DNA of 64,000 nt from NCBI GenBank assembly GCA_017979445.1, contig CM030716.1, positions 16,759,443-16,823,442 on the forward strand. Reading direction: 5' to 3'. The stretch's first letter is position 1, and each line of letters begins with the position of its first letter. A program made the translations under genes and the position numbers. Below the pieces are notes generated by a model. The model made no database searches, was not told where the DNA came from, and was given only the letters and a program-made list of their open reading frames with translations. Of this stretch, positions 23,319-35,130 are shown one piece after another. The DNA comes from Akebia trifoliata. Its lineage: Eukaryota; Streptophyta; Magnoliopsida; Ranunculales; Lardizabalaceae.

Positions 23319-23579
23319 AATGATAATCCTTTATGATCCCATCAAAGGTAGATTTAATCAATTTCAGTATTACCCCCTTGATAACATTTTAAAGAATCAT
23401 TTTATTGAGGTTTGTGCACCAATCCATTAATTAATCCATTCACACAACGAGCATTCAAAGAAGAAATAAATATTTATTTGAAAGAAAAAAATAGTTTTAT
23501 TGAAAATGATTGACAAAGAAATGTTCTCATTAAAAACATCTTTCAACAAATTTGACTTGAACTATTTTTACATGGACGC

Positions 23580-24720
23580 TTGGCTTTGTCTTAATGGTCA
23601 TCAGGATTGCTGTCAGGCTTGACCCTCTTGGCTCTAACAACTGGCTCTTTGAATTCTACTGGTCCGTCTGGATACCCTAAGGTGCGCTTGTTCTAAGCTT
23701 TCTCAATGAGGTGTACTAACTTTTCAGTCAAAGGCTCAGGGAGAAAGAAAGCTTTGTGCTGAGGTAAAGATAACTCTATAGGTACGTCGAACTGTTCTGG
23801 GATCAGATTAGGATGGTAAAAAGATGTTTCTTCAAAACCAATCAGATGGACATAGTAGGATCCTTTGGTTCCTAGAATAGGGGGATCAGTCATCCACCAA
23901 GGGCACCTAAAATCGATATGACAGGCAAGGCGAGAGTCTGACCATTTGCTCAAAGCTTTGACTGAGTTGTGACGTACTAACAGGATTCTCTTGGAAAAGT
24001 GTTCTGGCCCATATTCGAGGTTTGATGGAGCATCTACGATTTTGAGACAATCACAAAGTCACATATAGAGTAAGTAGGGGCTTCCTTTGAAGCTTTCCCG
24101 CTCACCATTTTTTATGGCATCTAATCCTGAGAAAGTTTCAACTAGGATGAGAGGTACCGGGTTGGCTTTCCTTTAGAGTTGAGAGGCTATATCTATGAAA
24201 GACTCAGGGATAGTTTGGCCATCACTATTAGAGTTCAGTATGTATTGGTCTAGGATTCCTAAACATAATCGATAGTCTCTAGTGGCTCGCCAGGCTTCGA
24301 GTTATACATTGATAGGATGACTGCGGGAGCGATACGGGCCCAATAAAGGTAGTAAGTCCAATTTCCCGTTATGAACTAAGGGCTTGACTTCTTCCTTGGA
24401 AAGGTTCAATCTTGTGGCGAGGTCACCAAAATATCTGGTCTTCAATGAGGGCCTGACTAGAGGTCTTGAAGTGGATATCCTCATGATGCCACAATAATCC
24501 TCGTGAGTGGGGCATAAGTGCATATATCCCATATGGAATATGTGAAGATAGGGGTTCCATCACTTAGCCATAGCATGTAAGAGGTTCTAGTCTATCTCAA
24601 ATTCGTAGAAGTAGAGAGCACTCCTCAACATGAATCTCCCAAAATTGATCTTCTCTATAGGGTGTATTCCTATGACGGTTGTTTTGACTAACTGATCGAT
24701 TGGGTTATCGCTTGCGACTA
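23580..24720 (-). pseudogene. Upstream ORF before gag (Ogre-type ORF1, DUF7745-like)
   Basis: Two conserved frames, 24302-24532 (MGYMHLCPTHEDYCGIMRIS and following) and 23693-23953 (DFRCPWWMTDPPILGTKG), are joined by a readable but stop-containing stretch. Sequence upstream of 24532 continues the similarity (AMAKWWNPYLHIFHMGYMHL). The W-P...F.F....L.PT.E.Y pattern resembles the plant mobile-element domain carried as an extra ORF upstream of gag in Ogre/Tat elements. Its function in the element is unknown. The family name is from memory of the pattern, not a search. At least two in-frame stops interrupt it. Confidence 0.65.
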
Positions 24721-24774
24721 ACATCCTGGTTCGACACAAAAGAGTATTTTAGTACTTTTCCAAGGTCCATGTAA

Positions 24775-24900
24775 AATATCAATTTTCTTTTAGAAAATCT
24801 TGTTCTTATGGAAAACATTTTTTGGAAAATATTTTTTCTAGAGAACACTTCTTTTGAAAAACATTCTTTTTTGGAAAATATTTTCCTTTTCTTATTTGAA
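24775..24900. repeat. Short minisatellite GAAAACATTTTTT in element A
   Basis: Six or so degenerate units like those at 3600-3875, at the matching place in the element. Confidence 0.6.
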
Positions 24901-27900
24901 AATTTGATTTTCATTTTAATTTAAATGGCCCGGTCCATCATGATTGTTGGATCGAGATGGACTGGGTCATTATTGAATTTTTGCAAGAAATGGATTTTTT
25001 ATCGGGTTGGTGCATCCATTTTAATTTTCAAAAATAACATTTTTGATTCTTGAGGACAATCATACACTCTGATCTCATCATTCACATCATTCACATACAC
25101 TCATCAATCAAAAGGTTTCATTCAATAAACAACTTGGGAACACCCACGATAAATTCGAGTCGTGACCTACGGGAAAGGTTTTTAGACTCTAAGCTTACTA
25201 CGTGCAATGCATTTTTATCTGGCCACCCTTGCCGAAGCACACCTATATATCTCTCGATACGTGGTGACTTGGTTTGATATACCATATAGGTGATAATCTA
25301 AAACCTCACTCACTTCTCTGAAGCCAAAAACAGCTAGTTTGATCTCCAGTTGAGAGGTGGAGCATAATGCTAAGCAAGGGCCCACTTAAATACCTCTCGT
25401 CTAGAATAGACGTAGTCTATCCCCCTCGTACAGTAGGGTACAGCGGGGCAAGATCTCACTTAGGCACCGATTTTGACCAAGAAGTGCAATTGATATACTT
25501 AGATTATCTTTTACATACCTATGGGTACGAGTCAAGAGTTGTAGCTTTCATAAATGGTTTGGCATCCCACGAGGGGACCGACCACGTACTAGTACTACGT
25601 TGGCAATCGGGACATGTGACTGTGTGGCTCATAATAGGTCAAAGGCTCAGGTCGCTCCAGCCTGGGTGCATCAATATATCTCTCAGAATTACCTGATCAG
25701 ACGATATTGATGCCCCAGTTTGATATACCCTAAGGTACGGGATTGGAGTTGTGATTTTCATGAATGACGTCGCATCTCCGAAGAGACCGGGCCATGCATT
25801 AGTGCCACGTTGGCTATATGGGACGTGTAAGTGTGCAAAATAGTAAACGTGCATGTGGTGTGTGCAAAATAGGGTGGGGTGTGCCCGGGGCCTTTTTCAA
25901 ACACATAGGTCCAAGGGCTTAATTGAACCGTACAAGCAAACGTATTAAACCATACAGGTAAAGGCATACATCGATCAGTAACATATTCATATGGTTCTAT
26001 TTAAGATTTAAACATGCACATCACCTTCATACATCAATCATGACAAATTAATTAATGAATATGGCATAGGATAATGAATTAGATCCGATCATTGCAATAA
26101 GCATAATTTTGTAATTTTTATAATCCAAACAAGGGTCATTTTGGGTGATCCAAACCAAATTGAGATTCCGAATAATTTTGTACCAAGAATGGGGATGATA
26201 ATTGTTGAAATAGAAAACCATGATCATCCTTAAACAAATTGAAATTATATATATTTTAATTTTTTTAAAATCGATTTAAAAAAAAAAAAAAACAAAAGGG
26301 AACTTACACAAAAATTTTTTTTGAAGTGATTTATCTTATGATCCGATGATTTTTACCCTTAGAAATTTCGAAACATAAGAAAAAACGAGAAGAGTCCAAA
26401 CTCCAAAGTTTCTCTATTCAAATGATCCTTAAATCAGACCAACGTGGAATGGTTTACAAATATGATATCTGATATAAGAGACTCAAGAAAAAATTTCGGT
26501 GAATGTTCAATTGATCGAAGGGTGGGAACAAGAAAATATAAAGGTCTTGATGGACAATGCATCATCATAGTTGATTTCCAATCACCAAATCAACCAGATT
26601 GATTTTGAAGATGCTGAATTAGCGGTAAGAAATATTCCTGCCATCCTCTCATCGTCAACACCTTCAACAACAGATCGAGATTCTTTGCAAATTCTAAGAG
26701 TTCAAAATTCCAGAATCTAATTCCGTGAAAACAGATCTATCAAGTTCACTCCAATAAAATTCCTAAGCTTCTCCAAACAATTGTTTATAAACAACCAAAA
26801 GAAAAACGAAACCAAAAATTCAACACTTCTGTGTTGGCGCTGGGTTCATGTTCGAGAGTTCCATATATGTTGTGATTCTGACAAAATCGATGAACCAAGA
26901 TCTTGGTTTTTGGTTTTGAATTAATCTACCCATCTTTAAATCAAAAGAAATCGAGACTCTCACGGAAAATCGGAAGATTTTTAAAATTATCTGATTAGAG
27001 AAAAAAAACTTGAAAATTTCTGTAAAAGAAAAAAACTTTTAAAGAGAGAACCGATCTACATGTCTCGTTCTTACAAGATCCAATCATCTTCTTGGGAATT
27101 CTCGCCAATCCAAGTCAGCACGAACTCTACACTCTATAGCCGAGAGCGACATCGATTTTCATAGGAAATCTTTCAAAACCGATTAGACTTCGAGATGGTC
27201 ACTGTTTTGCAGCTCCATACCTCTTCATTGTAAGGAACTGATCAAGTTGATCAATATTGGCTGGATTGAAAGGCCAAAACCGATCGATCTCTGGTTCTTT
27301 TTAGTTGAGGAAGATGAGTTTAACAGAGGAATTCGATTGAAGAAGAAGAGTATAACAGAGGAAGAGTAAAACAAAAAAAAACTTATTTTAAAATGGGGTT
27401 TAAGATAAAATAAAAAAATTTTACTCAATGCACCCAAATCCCATTGTTTTAACCATTACTGTTGCCAACAGTATACCGGATTTTTTTTGTTTTTTGTTTT
27501 TTTTTTTAAATTCTTGCTGTCAATGGACATCACAGTTCTTTTGTCAAAACAAATTGATTGTAAAAAATAAAAGAAAAGGTCACACACCTACAAAAATAAA
27601 AAAAATAAAAAAAATAAAAATCGTCCAAGAATAGATCATCGCAAAAAAAAAAAATGGCAATCTCTCTACTTCAACAATCATTAATCCATTCTTAATAACA
27701 CCAACTTTTAAGATTTTACGTCATTTAGGATCACCCTAAAGAAACCTCGTTTAAACCACAAAGATAATGTTTGATAGAACCATAAGAATAATATGCCAAA
27801 ATATCAGATATTCAAAATCCAGACGCACAATCAATAATCGAACAATAAAAGATAAATAAACAAATAAACAAACAACATAAACTGAACTAAAAAAATAAAA

Positions 27901-27963
27901 ATAAAAACTAGGTTAATCTGGCAATGTTCCCATACTTGGGATTTTTCAAGTCTGATCCTCAAT
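24901..27963 (-). other. Leader (5' UTR) of element A
   Basis: A 3-kb non-coding leader. Positions 24920-26060 align with 3880-5000 of element 1, including the duplicated leader module (25535-25640 and 25745-25835). Positions 26100-27930 share only short blocks with element 1 and lack the 193-bp repeats. Poly-A/T tracts lie at 26278-26292, 27370-27380 and 27600-27655. Plus-strand frames at 25050-25277 and 25367-25696 correspond to similar frames in element 1 but resemble no known protein. Confidence 0.75.
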
Positions 27964-27983
27964 GTCCCTAGCGGAGTCGCCAC
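27964..27983 (-). other. Primer-binding site of element A
   Basis: The minus strand reads GTGGCGACTCCGCTAGGGAC, immediately after the 5' LTR end GCGCTTTCA. One base differs from the site of element 1. Confidence 0.88.
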
Positions 27984-29706
27984 TGAAAGCGCCCTCGATC
28001 CGCGGGGTGAGCGGATCTGCTTTTGACCCTTGAGGTTTGGGAGTCGCCACCTAGTTATTACGGTCTAGGAACCGAATACTGACTCTAAGCAGATAAAAAA
28101 TTAATCTACTAAAGAAAAACTGAATCCGGGGATCACATTACGAGGTTGGAAGGTGTTAGGCACCAACCCCGCCCGGTCAATGCCGGTCTCTACTTATCCC
28201 AAATAAGATTACATTACTAACAATAAAACCTAGATAGAAAAATAATAGAAATTTTACCTTTGATACGCAAAGATCTTGTTCCCTCAGATCCGATAAAAAT
28301 TGCTCCTTGTACGTACTCCTTGCTTCGTTCTATCTCTGGATCTGATTTCTGATCTCTGAGGCAAGGTATCTCTTTCTTGGATCTGGATTCTTTCAATTCG
28401 TTATGGATTTTGGGGTGTTTTTCAAGGACTTCTACGTGTTTTTCAAGCTAAAATTGAAGTATGGGTGTTAGGTAAGGAGTTGGGACTCCAAAACTAGGGT
28501 TTATGGGAGGCTTCTTGACCTACTTCTCTTAGGTTTATGATTTGATACGAAAATAGGGTGTGAGGACCCCTATTTATAGATTTTTTTTAAGGGTTGATTT
28601 AGATAGAATTAGTATTTAATTAGAATTCTTTTAGTTAGAGTTGTATTTTAGTTAGAGTTGTATTTTAGGTAGAGTTGTATTTTAATTAGAATTGTTTTAG
28701 GTAGAGTTATATTTTAGTTAGAACTCTATTAAATAGAGTTATTATTTAATTAGAACTCTATTAGGATTTTAACTTTTAGTCTTATTTGATTGACTTTAAT
28801 ACCTTGACTTTAGTCTTACTTGATTGACTTTAAGATTTTGACTTTAGTCTTGCTTAATTGACTTTAATTTTGAATTTAGTCTTACTTGATTGACTTTAAT
28901 ACCTTGACTTTAGTCTTGCTTGGTTGACTTTAATTTTTTGGAGAACCCCCTCTATTATATCTTTAATTCTTTGGACCCCCAAATGGAGGGGGTCCTTGAA
29001 TATATATCTTGGCAACCCTCAACAATTTTACCTGAGAGCCTGATTGATTTATTTTTTTTGTTTAAAATTTTAAATTAATTTTTCTAATGTTTCACTTTAA
29101 TTATTTAATATTTTATTTATTAATTTTAAAATTTTTAATTATGAAAATTGTGAAATTACCATTTTACCCCCGGAGAGGACTTTTCGCGTTTTAAGTCGAT
29201 TTTTAATGTTCTAAGATGTTTTAGAATCGATTTTTCGTAAGGAATTCAATGGAAATATTGGTTTGTGTTATTTATGAAGTTTTTTGTGTGAAATGATCGT
29301 GAACTTTATGAGGGGTAATTTTGTCGAATTCTGTGAAAATTGGTGGAATAATTTATTTGATTTCGATTTGTTATTTTATGTGTTTGAATAGGTTTTCCTA
29401 AGCGTTATGTAGGCTCTAGGGATATTTTAAGGTTAGGGGTATTTTGGTAATTTGGTAATTTTTTAGTGATTTTTATCGTGAAACTTCTTTTTGTCTGAAA
29501 AATGATGATTTCTAAGCTTCTGGGATTATATTTTTCTAGCGTAGCGTGGTTTCTACAGTTTTGTCAGTTCGAGATACCTCATCCGAATTTCTGAAACATA
29601 TCTGGTAAAAAAATAAAGTATTGGAATAAACATCCATCATTGGGAATCATTGCGATCGGGTTGTCGAGTTGATTAATCAGGCTAGTGCAAAAATGGGGTG
29701 TCTACA
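27984..29706 (-). repeat. Element A 5' LTR
   Basis: 1723 bp, on the minus strand from TGTAGACACCCC to GGGCGCTTTCA. It carries TATAAATAGGGG at 28567-28578 and eight TTGACT motifs at 28790-28929. It drives leftward transcription of the element. Confidence 0.94.
28790..28929. promoter_or_regulatory. TTGACT (W-box-type) cluster in 5' LTR of A
   Basis: Eight TTGACT hexamers in 140 bp, about 210-360 bp upstream of the TATA box at 28567-28578. This LTR is the promoter-bearing copy of element A. Confidence 0.62.
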
Positions 29707-31833
29707 GTACCCAACGATAAGAGGGGGAGGAAGACAAATAAATATATAAATAACGTTAGAAAATCAGACTTACCTCTGATTCGAATGATAACTACCTTTT
29801 ATTCCTGCAGATGCAACTCGAATTAGTGAATAAAAAAATGTCGAACCAACCTTGACTACTGCTGTGTCCAAGAGAGTAGAAACATAGGTCGATGGTTGTT
29901 GTTGTACTCTAGGGAAGAGGAAAGTGGATCTATGACAGTTGTTGTTATGCATAATAGAAGGAAAGAAAATAACGTGGCTGTGTTGCTATCATGTAGACGA
30001 AGAGAAAAGCTGAGAGAGGGATAGGCATGCTGGGGCGTTGTTAAAGATGTGAAGGAGATGAAGGCAGCAAGGGGGTGTTCTGGAATGAGGATGTTGAAGG
30101 TTTAATGGAGAAGAAGTAGGGGACAGCAAGGGGGCGGTAATGGACTGTGTGTGTTACAGGTTTAATGGAGAAAAATAGGGAACAACAAGGGGCTGTAATG
30201 GATTGTGGGTGCTACAGGTTTAATGGAGAAAAAGAGGGGATAGCATGGGCGCTGTAATGGATTGTGGGATTGAAGGTTTAATGGAAAAGAAGAGGGGACA
30301 GCAAGGGGGTTGTGGGTGTTGCATGTTTAATGGAGAAGAAGAGGGGCCAGCAAAGGAGAAGAAAAAGTCCCTGAGAGAGGGAGCCGTGGGTCTATTTTTC
30401 TGGAGAGAAGAAGTTCTCTTCTTCTTCAAAACGTGGTCCTCCCCACCATGAGAGAAGAAATTCTCTCCCTTATTTTTTTTAACCTCCTCCTCTAAAGAAC
30501 GTGAGAAGTAGAGCTTTTGTTTCCAAATTTTCCTTCTTTACACGTTTTTCTCTTTTTTCTTTTTTGTTTCTTTCTTTTCTTTTAAGAGAGTGAGAACGGT
30601 GAGTCCACGCTATATCCAACTTGATAGTTCTCCTTAGACTAAGTGGTGATTGATCAAATTTTATTATTTTTTCCTCGATTTTCAATGTGATTAAATTTTT
30701 ATTTTTGTTTTCAATGTTTAAATTTTGATTTGATTGGTTAATTGATTTTAATTTTGGTATTTTATGAAATTTGAATTTGAATTTGATCTTGAATCTTAAT
30801 TTGTTGGTTAATTTCAATTTGATTGGCTGATATAATTTTAATTCAATTGGTCGATTGATTTTAGCTTCAATTTGATTAGTCAATTTAATTTTAATTTTAA
30901 TGTTAATTGGTCGATTAGATTTTAATTTGAATTCGATTGATCGATTAAATTTCAATTTTCATTTGATTGGTTAGTTGCATTTTTTATTTTTTTTATTGGT
31001 TAATCGAATTTTAATTTGAATACTGATTAGTCGATTGTATTTTTTTTTTTAATTGGTTGATCGAATTTTCATTTGAATGTTGATTGGTCAATTTTATTTT
31101 TGGTTGGTTAATAGATTGGATTTTAATTCGAATGTTAATTGGTTGATTTGGATTAGAATTTAAATGTTGATGGGTTGATTAAATTTCGGATTGAATTTGA
31201 TTCAAAGCTTTCAAGTTGATCATTTGAATTTTAATTTTCGTTTCGATTTAAAATTTTCAAGTTAGTTGTTTTATTTCGGTTTTCCTAAGAGTCAAGGTCT
31301 CTATGTACAAGTTGGACATCAAGGGACGTTTCGATCATTTTATGATTTTTTCATAAATTTCTTCGTTTTCGTCGATTTGGGTCCTGTTAGACACGAAATC
31401 ATATTCTAAATGTAATGAGGGTACTTTCGAGACTTTTTGGGGATTCGAAATTTATAAGTGGTATTTTCATCATTTTATTTATTTTTATCCATTTTTGTTA
31501 ATTTCTGCGTGAAATTTCTTTTAATCCTAACGTGATTATTTCTCAGTCTTGAGGTCATATTTTCCTAGCGTAACGAGGTCTCTATGTTATCAAAATGTGT
31601 AGTAAACCTAAGCGCACGTGCTTGCTAAGTCAGGTGGAAAATGTAGCAATCCTAAGCATGTGTAATTCTATGTCACATGACCAGGAAAAATAAGAGAATA
31701 TAATTAGAAGATAGAGAAAATTGGAAGGGTGCTTCTGACAAGCTTTCGAGTTCTCTGCGTTCATCATTAGGAATCCACAGTAATTGGGTGACGGATCGCC
31801 AAGTCAGGGGGATGTTAAAATAAGGTGTGTACA
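29707..31833 (-). repeat. Element B 5' LTR, outer part
   Basis: Continues the LTR begun at 11381-12697. The reverse complement aligns with 32694-34550 of element C, ending on the forward strand with AAGGTGTGTACA at 31833. It contains a five-unit minisatellite (30090-30360), A/T-rich 'gattggttaattgaatttt' repeats (30720-31160) and a GGTAAGT donor-like site on the minus strand near 29770. Summed with the inner part, the LTR is about 3.44 kb. Frames such as 30479-30955 are low-complexity Lys/Ile-rich readings of the repeat, not genes. Confidence 0.82.
30090..30360. repeat. ~58-bp minisatellite in LTR of element B
   Basis: GGTTTAATGG(A) anchors begin at 30099, 30159, 30217, 30275 and 30324, with GGGGACAGCAAGGGGG between them. 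The matching zone of element C's LTR holds a different minisatellite. Confidence 0.85.
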
Positions 31834-32260
31834 GCATGACTCCAGTAAGTTCGAGTCCGAGAAACGAGACTCCAACTTTTAAATAGGATTTTTAAGTTCC
31901 TAAAAATCTCGGCCCAAGAAGTGTGGCTCCAGCAAGTTCGAGTCCAAGAAACGAGACTCCAACTTTTGATTATGATTTTTTAAGTTCTTACAAATCTCAG
32001 TCCAAAAAGAGTAGCTCCAGTAAGTTCGAGTTCGAGAAATGATACTCCAACTTTAATAGGATTTTCTAAGTTCCTGTAAATTATATCTCGAGCTTGAGAA
32101 ATGAGACTCCAATTTTAATAGGATTTTTTAAGTTCCTACAAATTTTAGCCCAAAAAACGTGGCTCTAATAAGCTCGAGTCCGATAAGCGAGACTCAAACT
32201 TTTTCGAACTCTAAAAAAGAATTTCGATAGGATTTAATAAAGTTCCTACATCACCTGATT
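31834..32260 (+). repeat. ~75-90 bp tandem repeats, 3' UTR of element C
   Basis: Five units start near 31838, 31925, 32013, 32086 (truncated) and 32161. They share GGCTCCAGTAAGTTCGAGTC and GAGAAACGAGACTCCAACTT. Each of three units can pair GAGTC with GACTC across a 10-nt loop. Repeats in the 3' UTR next to the polypurine tract are as in family A, but the sequence is unrelated apart from TCCGAGAAA. Confidence 0.85.
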
Positions 32261-32680
32261 CTGATAATGTTATGATTATAATTATCTCGTTGTTTAAACT
32301 TGTCATAATTCAATATCATATGAGTGTTTTCATTGCATATGTGCATTTCAATTTGAATCATTATTGTCGGCGAGAAAAGATCTCTAAGACCTGACATTTG
32401 TTGTTATCAAGGAGAGTTTATTCTCAATGATTCGATGAACTATTCCGTAAGTTTCATACCATTGCACACACGTGCACTTTTGCATAAGTCAAGGAGAATT
32501 CTAAAAAATTCAAGGATCTGACACCTTTCAGTTCGAGGAGAGTTTCATCCTCAAGAATCCGGACGCCCTGACAAACCACCAAATTAGGCTGAAGAAATGA
32601 AATGACATTGACTTTGACATTCATATGTCGCACTATCTACCAAAGTAGATTTGTCATCTAGTTTGCTTCCATCCTTTGTC
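32261..32680 (+). other. 3' UTR of element C
   Basis: Non-coding. Positions 32490-32680 are homologous, in reverse complement, to 7945-8150 next to the family-A polypurine tract. No reading frame is supported. Confidence 0.75.
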
Positions 32681-32693
32681 AAAGAGGGGCATC
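32681..32693 (+). other. Polypurine tract of element C
   Basis: AAAGAGGGGCATC directly precedes the LTR start TGTAGACACC, showing that element C is on the plus strand. Confidence 0.88.
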
Positions 32694-34098
32694 TGTAGAC
32701 ACCTCATTTTTGCATCCGCCTGACTTGGCAATCCATCACCCGGTTATTGTGGATTCCTAACGATGAGGGCAAATAATTCAAAATCTTGTGAGAGACCTTC
32801 TTCCAATTCTCTCTGTCTTCTAATTCCACTATCTTTCTTTTCCTTACCACGTAACATAGAATTACGCACGCTTGGGATCACTACACTTTTCACTAGACTT
32901 ACCAAGCACGTACACTTAGGTTCGTTACACAGTTTGATAACTTAGAGACCTTGCTACACTAAGAAAATATGACCTTGAGATTTAAAAATAATCAAGTTGG
33001 AACTGAAAAAAACCTCACGCCAAAATTCGTAAAAATCTGAAAAAATTGATAAAATGACGTAAATACCCCTCATGAATTTCGGACCTCTGAAAAGTATTGA
33101 AAGTACCTTCATTGTCTTTAGAATATAATGTTGAGTCTAATGGGACCCAAATTGACGAAAATGGAGAAATTTATGAAAAAATCACAAAATGACCAAAACG
33201 CCCCTTGATGTCCAATTTGTACATAGAAACCTTGACTCTTAGGAAAATCGAAATAAAATAACCAACTTGAAAAAATTTAAATCAAAACAAAAATTAAATT
33301 TAAAACGATCAACTTGAAAACTTTAAATCAATATTCAATCTAAAATTTAATCAACCCATCTACATTTAAATCAAAATCCAATCAATCGATTAACATTGAA
33401 ATTAAAATCCAATTGATCAACCAACCAAAAATAAAATCGACCAATCAACATTCAGATTAAAATTAAATCAACCGAGTAACATTGAAATTAAAATCCAATC
33501 AACCCATTAACATTAAAGTTAAAATCCAATTAAGTAATCAAATTCAAATCAAAGTTCAATCAACCAATCGAACTAAAATTTTAATTTAATCAATCAATCA
33601 AGATCAAAGAGTAAAACACAATTAACCCATCAAATTAAATTTTAACTTAATCAAATAAAAAATAAAAATCGTAAGTTAATCATTAATGATTCACCAACGT
33701 GCCATGGGTTGCGAAGCATGGGATTATGGTCCATTTTCTTTTCTTCCATTTAAATTCAAGTAGAAAGAGAGAGTCTCTCTTTGGTTCGGTCAAAGAAGAA
33801 ACAAAAAAAAAAAAAAAGAAACAAACAAAAAAGGAAAAACATCAAAAAGGAAAAAAAGAGAAAGAAAAAAAGAAAAAAATAGAAACTAATGTGTTTATAA
33901 AGAGAATCCCATGTTCTCTTGAAAAGAGAAGGAAAAGGTGACGTTTTTTAAATAGGAAAATTGGATTCTCTCTTTCTTTCTCATTCACGTTGGTTGTAAA
34001 GAAGCTCTCCTCTTGAACAACAATCCAAAAAAAAAGAGGAAAAAGAGAAGAAAGAACTCACCTCCTTTTTCTCCAAACTTCCATCCATTCTTCTCTTT

Positions 34099-34430
34099 CT
34101 TAGTCACTAAAACAGTCCAAAAATCAGCCCCTTCTCAGCCACTAAAACCAGTCCCAACTCAACTCTTAAATAGTCTCAAAACCAGTCCCATCTCAACCCT
34201 TAAATAGTCTCAAAACCAGCCTCTTCTCAGTCACTTAAACAGTCCCAAAACCAGCTCCTTCTCAGCTACTAAAACCATCCCAAAACCAACCCCATCTCAG
34301 CTTTTTAACCAGTCCAAAACCACCCCCATTTCAACCCTTAAACTGGTCCCAAAATCGCTCCCATTTTAGTGACTAAAACAGTCCCAAACCACTTCCGTTT
34401 TAGCCATTAAAACCATCACAAAAACACCTT
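34099..34430. repeat. ~41-bp minisatellite in LTR of element C
   Basis: About eight degenerate units of the form CTAAAACAGTCCCAAAACCA plus CCCATCTCAGC. It lies where element B's LTR has the unrelated 58-bp minisatellite. Confidence 0.85.
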
Positions 34431-34789
34431 GTTCTTACAACGTCTCATTTCAAACCTCGACAAGGACCATCCTAATTTCAATTTTTGAAGGGATCCGAGC
34501 AACCGAATTTGTTCGGTGAAGGTAAGTTGTTTCATTTATTCTTGATTTCTTAGTTTTTTTATATACACCCAAATTGACTCGTCGATTTTTATGCACGTGG
34601 CACTAATAACGGTCCTTGATTTTACAAAGTATTAGTGGATCGATTCACTGACTTGCATGTGGCACTAATAACGGTCCTTGATTTTTTAAATTATTAGTTG
34701 ATTGATTTACTGACTTTTGGTATTGATAGATTGATCCAATTAATTTTTTCCATAAAGTTAATGGCCCAACTCCTTGATTTTTTGTGTAC

Positions 34790-35130
34790 ATAGGACATTT
34801 AAAATTGATTTTTTCAATAAAATGGGTGTAAGTCAACTCACTAGTTTAAAATCGATTTTTTCAATAAAATGGGCTTGAGTCAACTCACTGATTTTTTTTG
34901 TGTCCATAGGAAGTTTAAAATTGATTTTTTCAATAAAATGGACGGGAGTCAATCACTGATTTTTACGTACAAAGGAGGTTTAAAATCGATTTTTTCAATA
35001 AAATGGGTGTGAGTCAACTCATTGATTTTTTTGCATATAGGAGGTTTAAAATCGATTTTTTCAATAAAATGGGCGTGAGTCGACTCACTGATTTTTGTTG
35101 ACATAGGAGGTTTAAAATTAATTTTATTTC
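34790..35130. repeat. 48-67 bp tandem repeat in LTR of element C
   Basis: Six units anchored on GATTTTTTCAATAAAATGGG (starting near 34805, 34852, 34922, 34988, 35054), each followed by GAGTCAACTCACTGATTTTT. The last unit near 35110 is degraded. Confidence 0.88.

Larger units (their letters stand above)
12698..29706 (-). mobile_element. Nearly complete Tat/Ogre-like Ty3/gypsy retrotransposon A
   Basis: A 17,009-bp minus-strand element with 1720- and 1723-bp LTRs, primer site (27964-27983), long leader, an upstream ORF, gag, protease, RT, RNase H, a second RNase H, integrase, a 3' UTR with tandem arrays, and polypurine tract (14418-14430). The extra ORF before gag, the second RNase H and repeat-bearing 3' UTR are known hallmarks of the Tat/Ogre lineage. 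Flanks are GTATT (12693-12697) and GTACC (29707-29711), a 5-bp target duplication differing by two C-to-T changes. Hand comparison of the first ~225 bp of the LTRs gave about 13 differences, mostly transitions. All coding parts are broken. Confidence 0.93.

Noticed and set aside
30479..30955. 158-codon Lys/Ile-rich minus-strand frame
   Set aside because: It is a reading of A/T-rich subterminal LTR repeats and a purine-rich tract; the homologous part of element C's LTR has no such frame.
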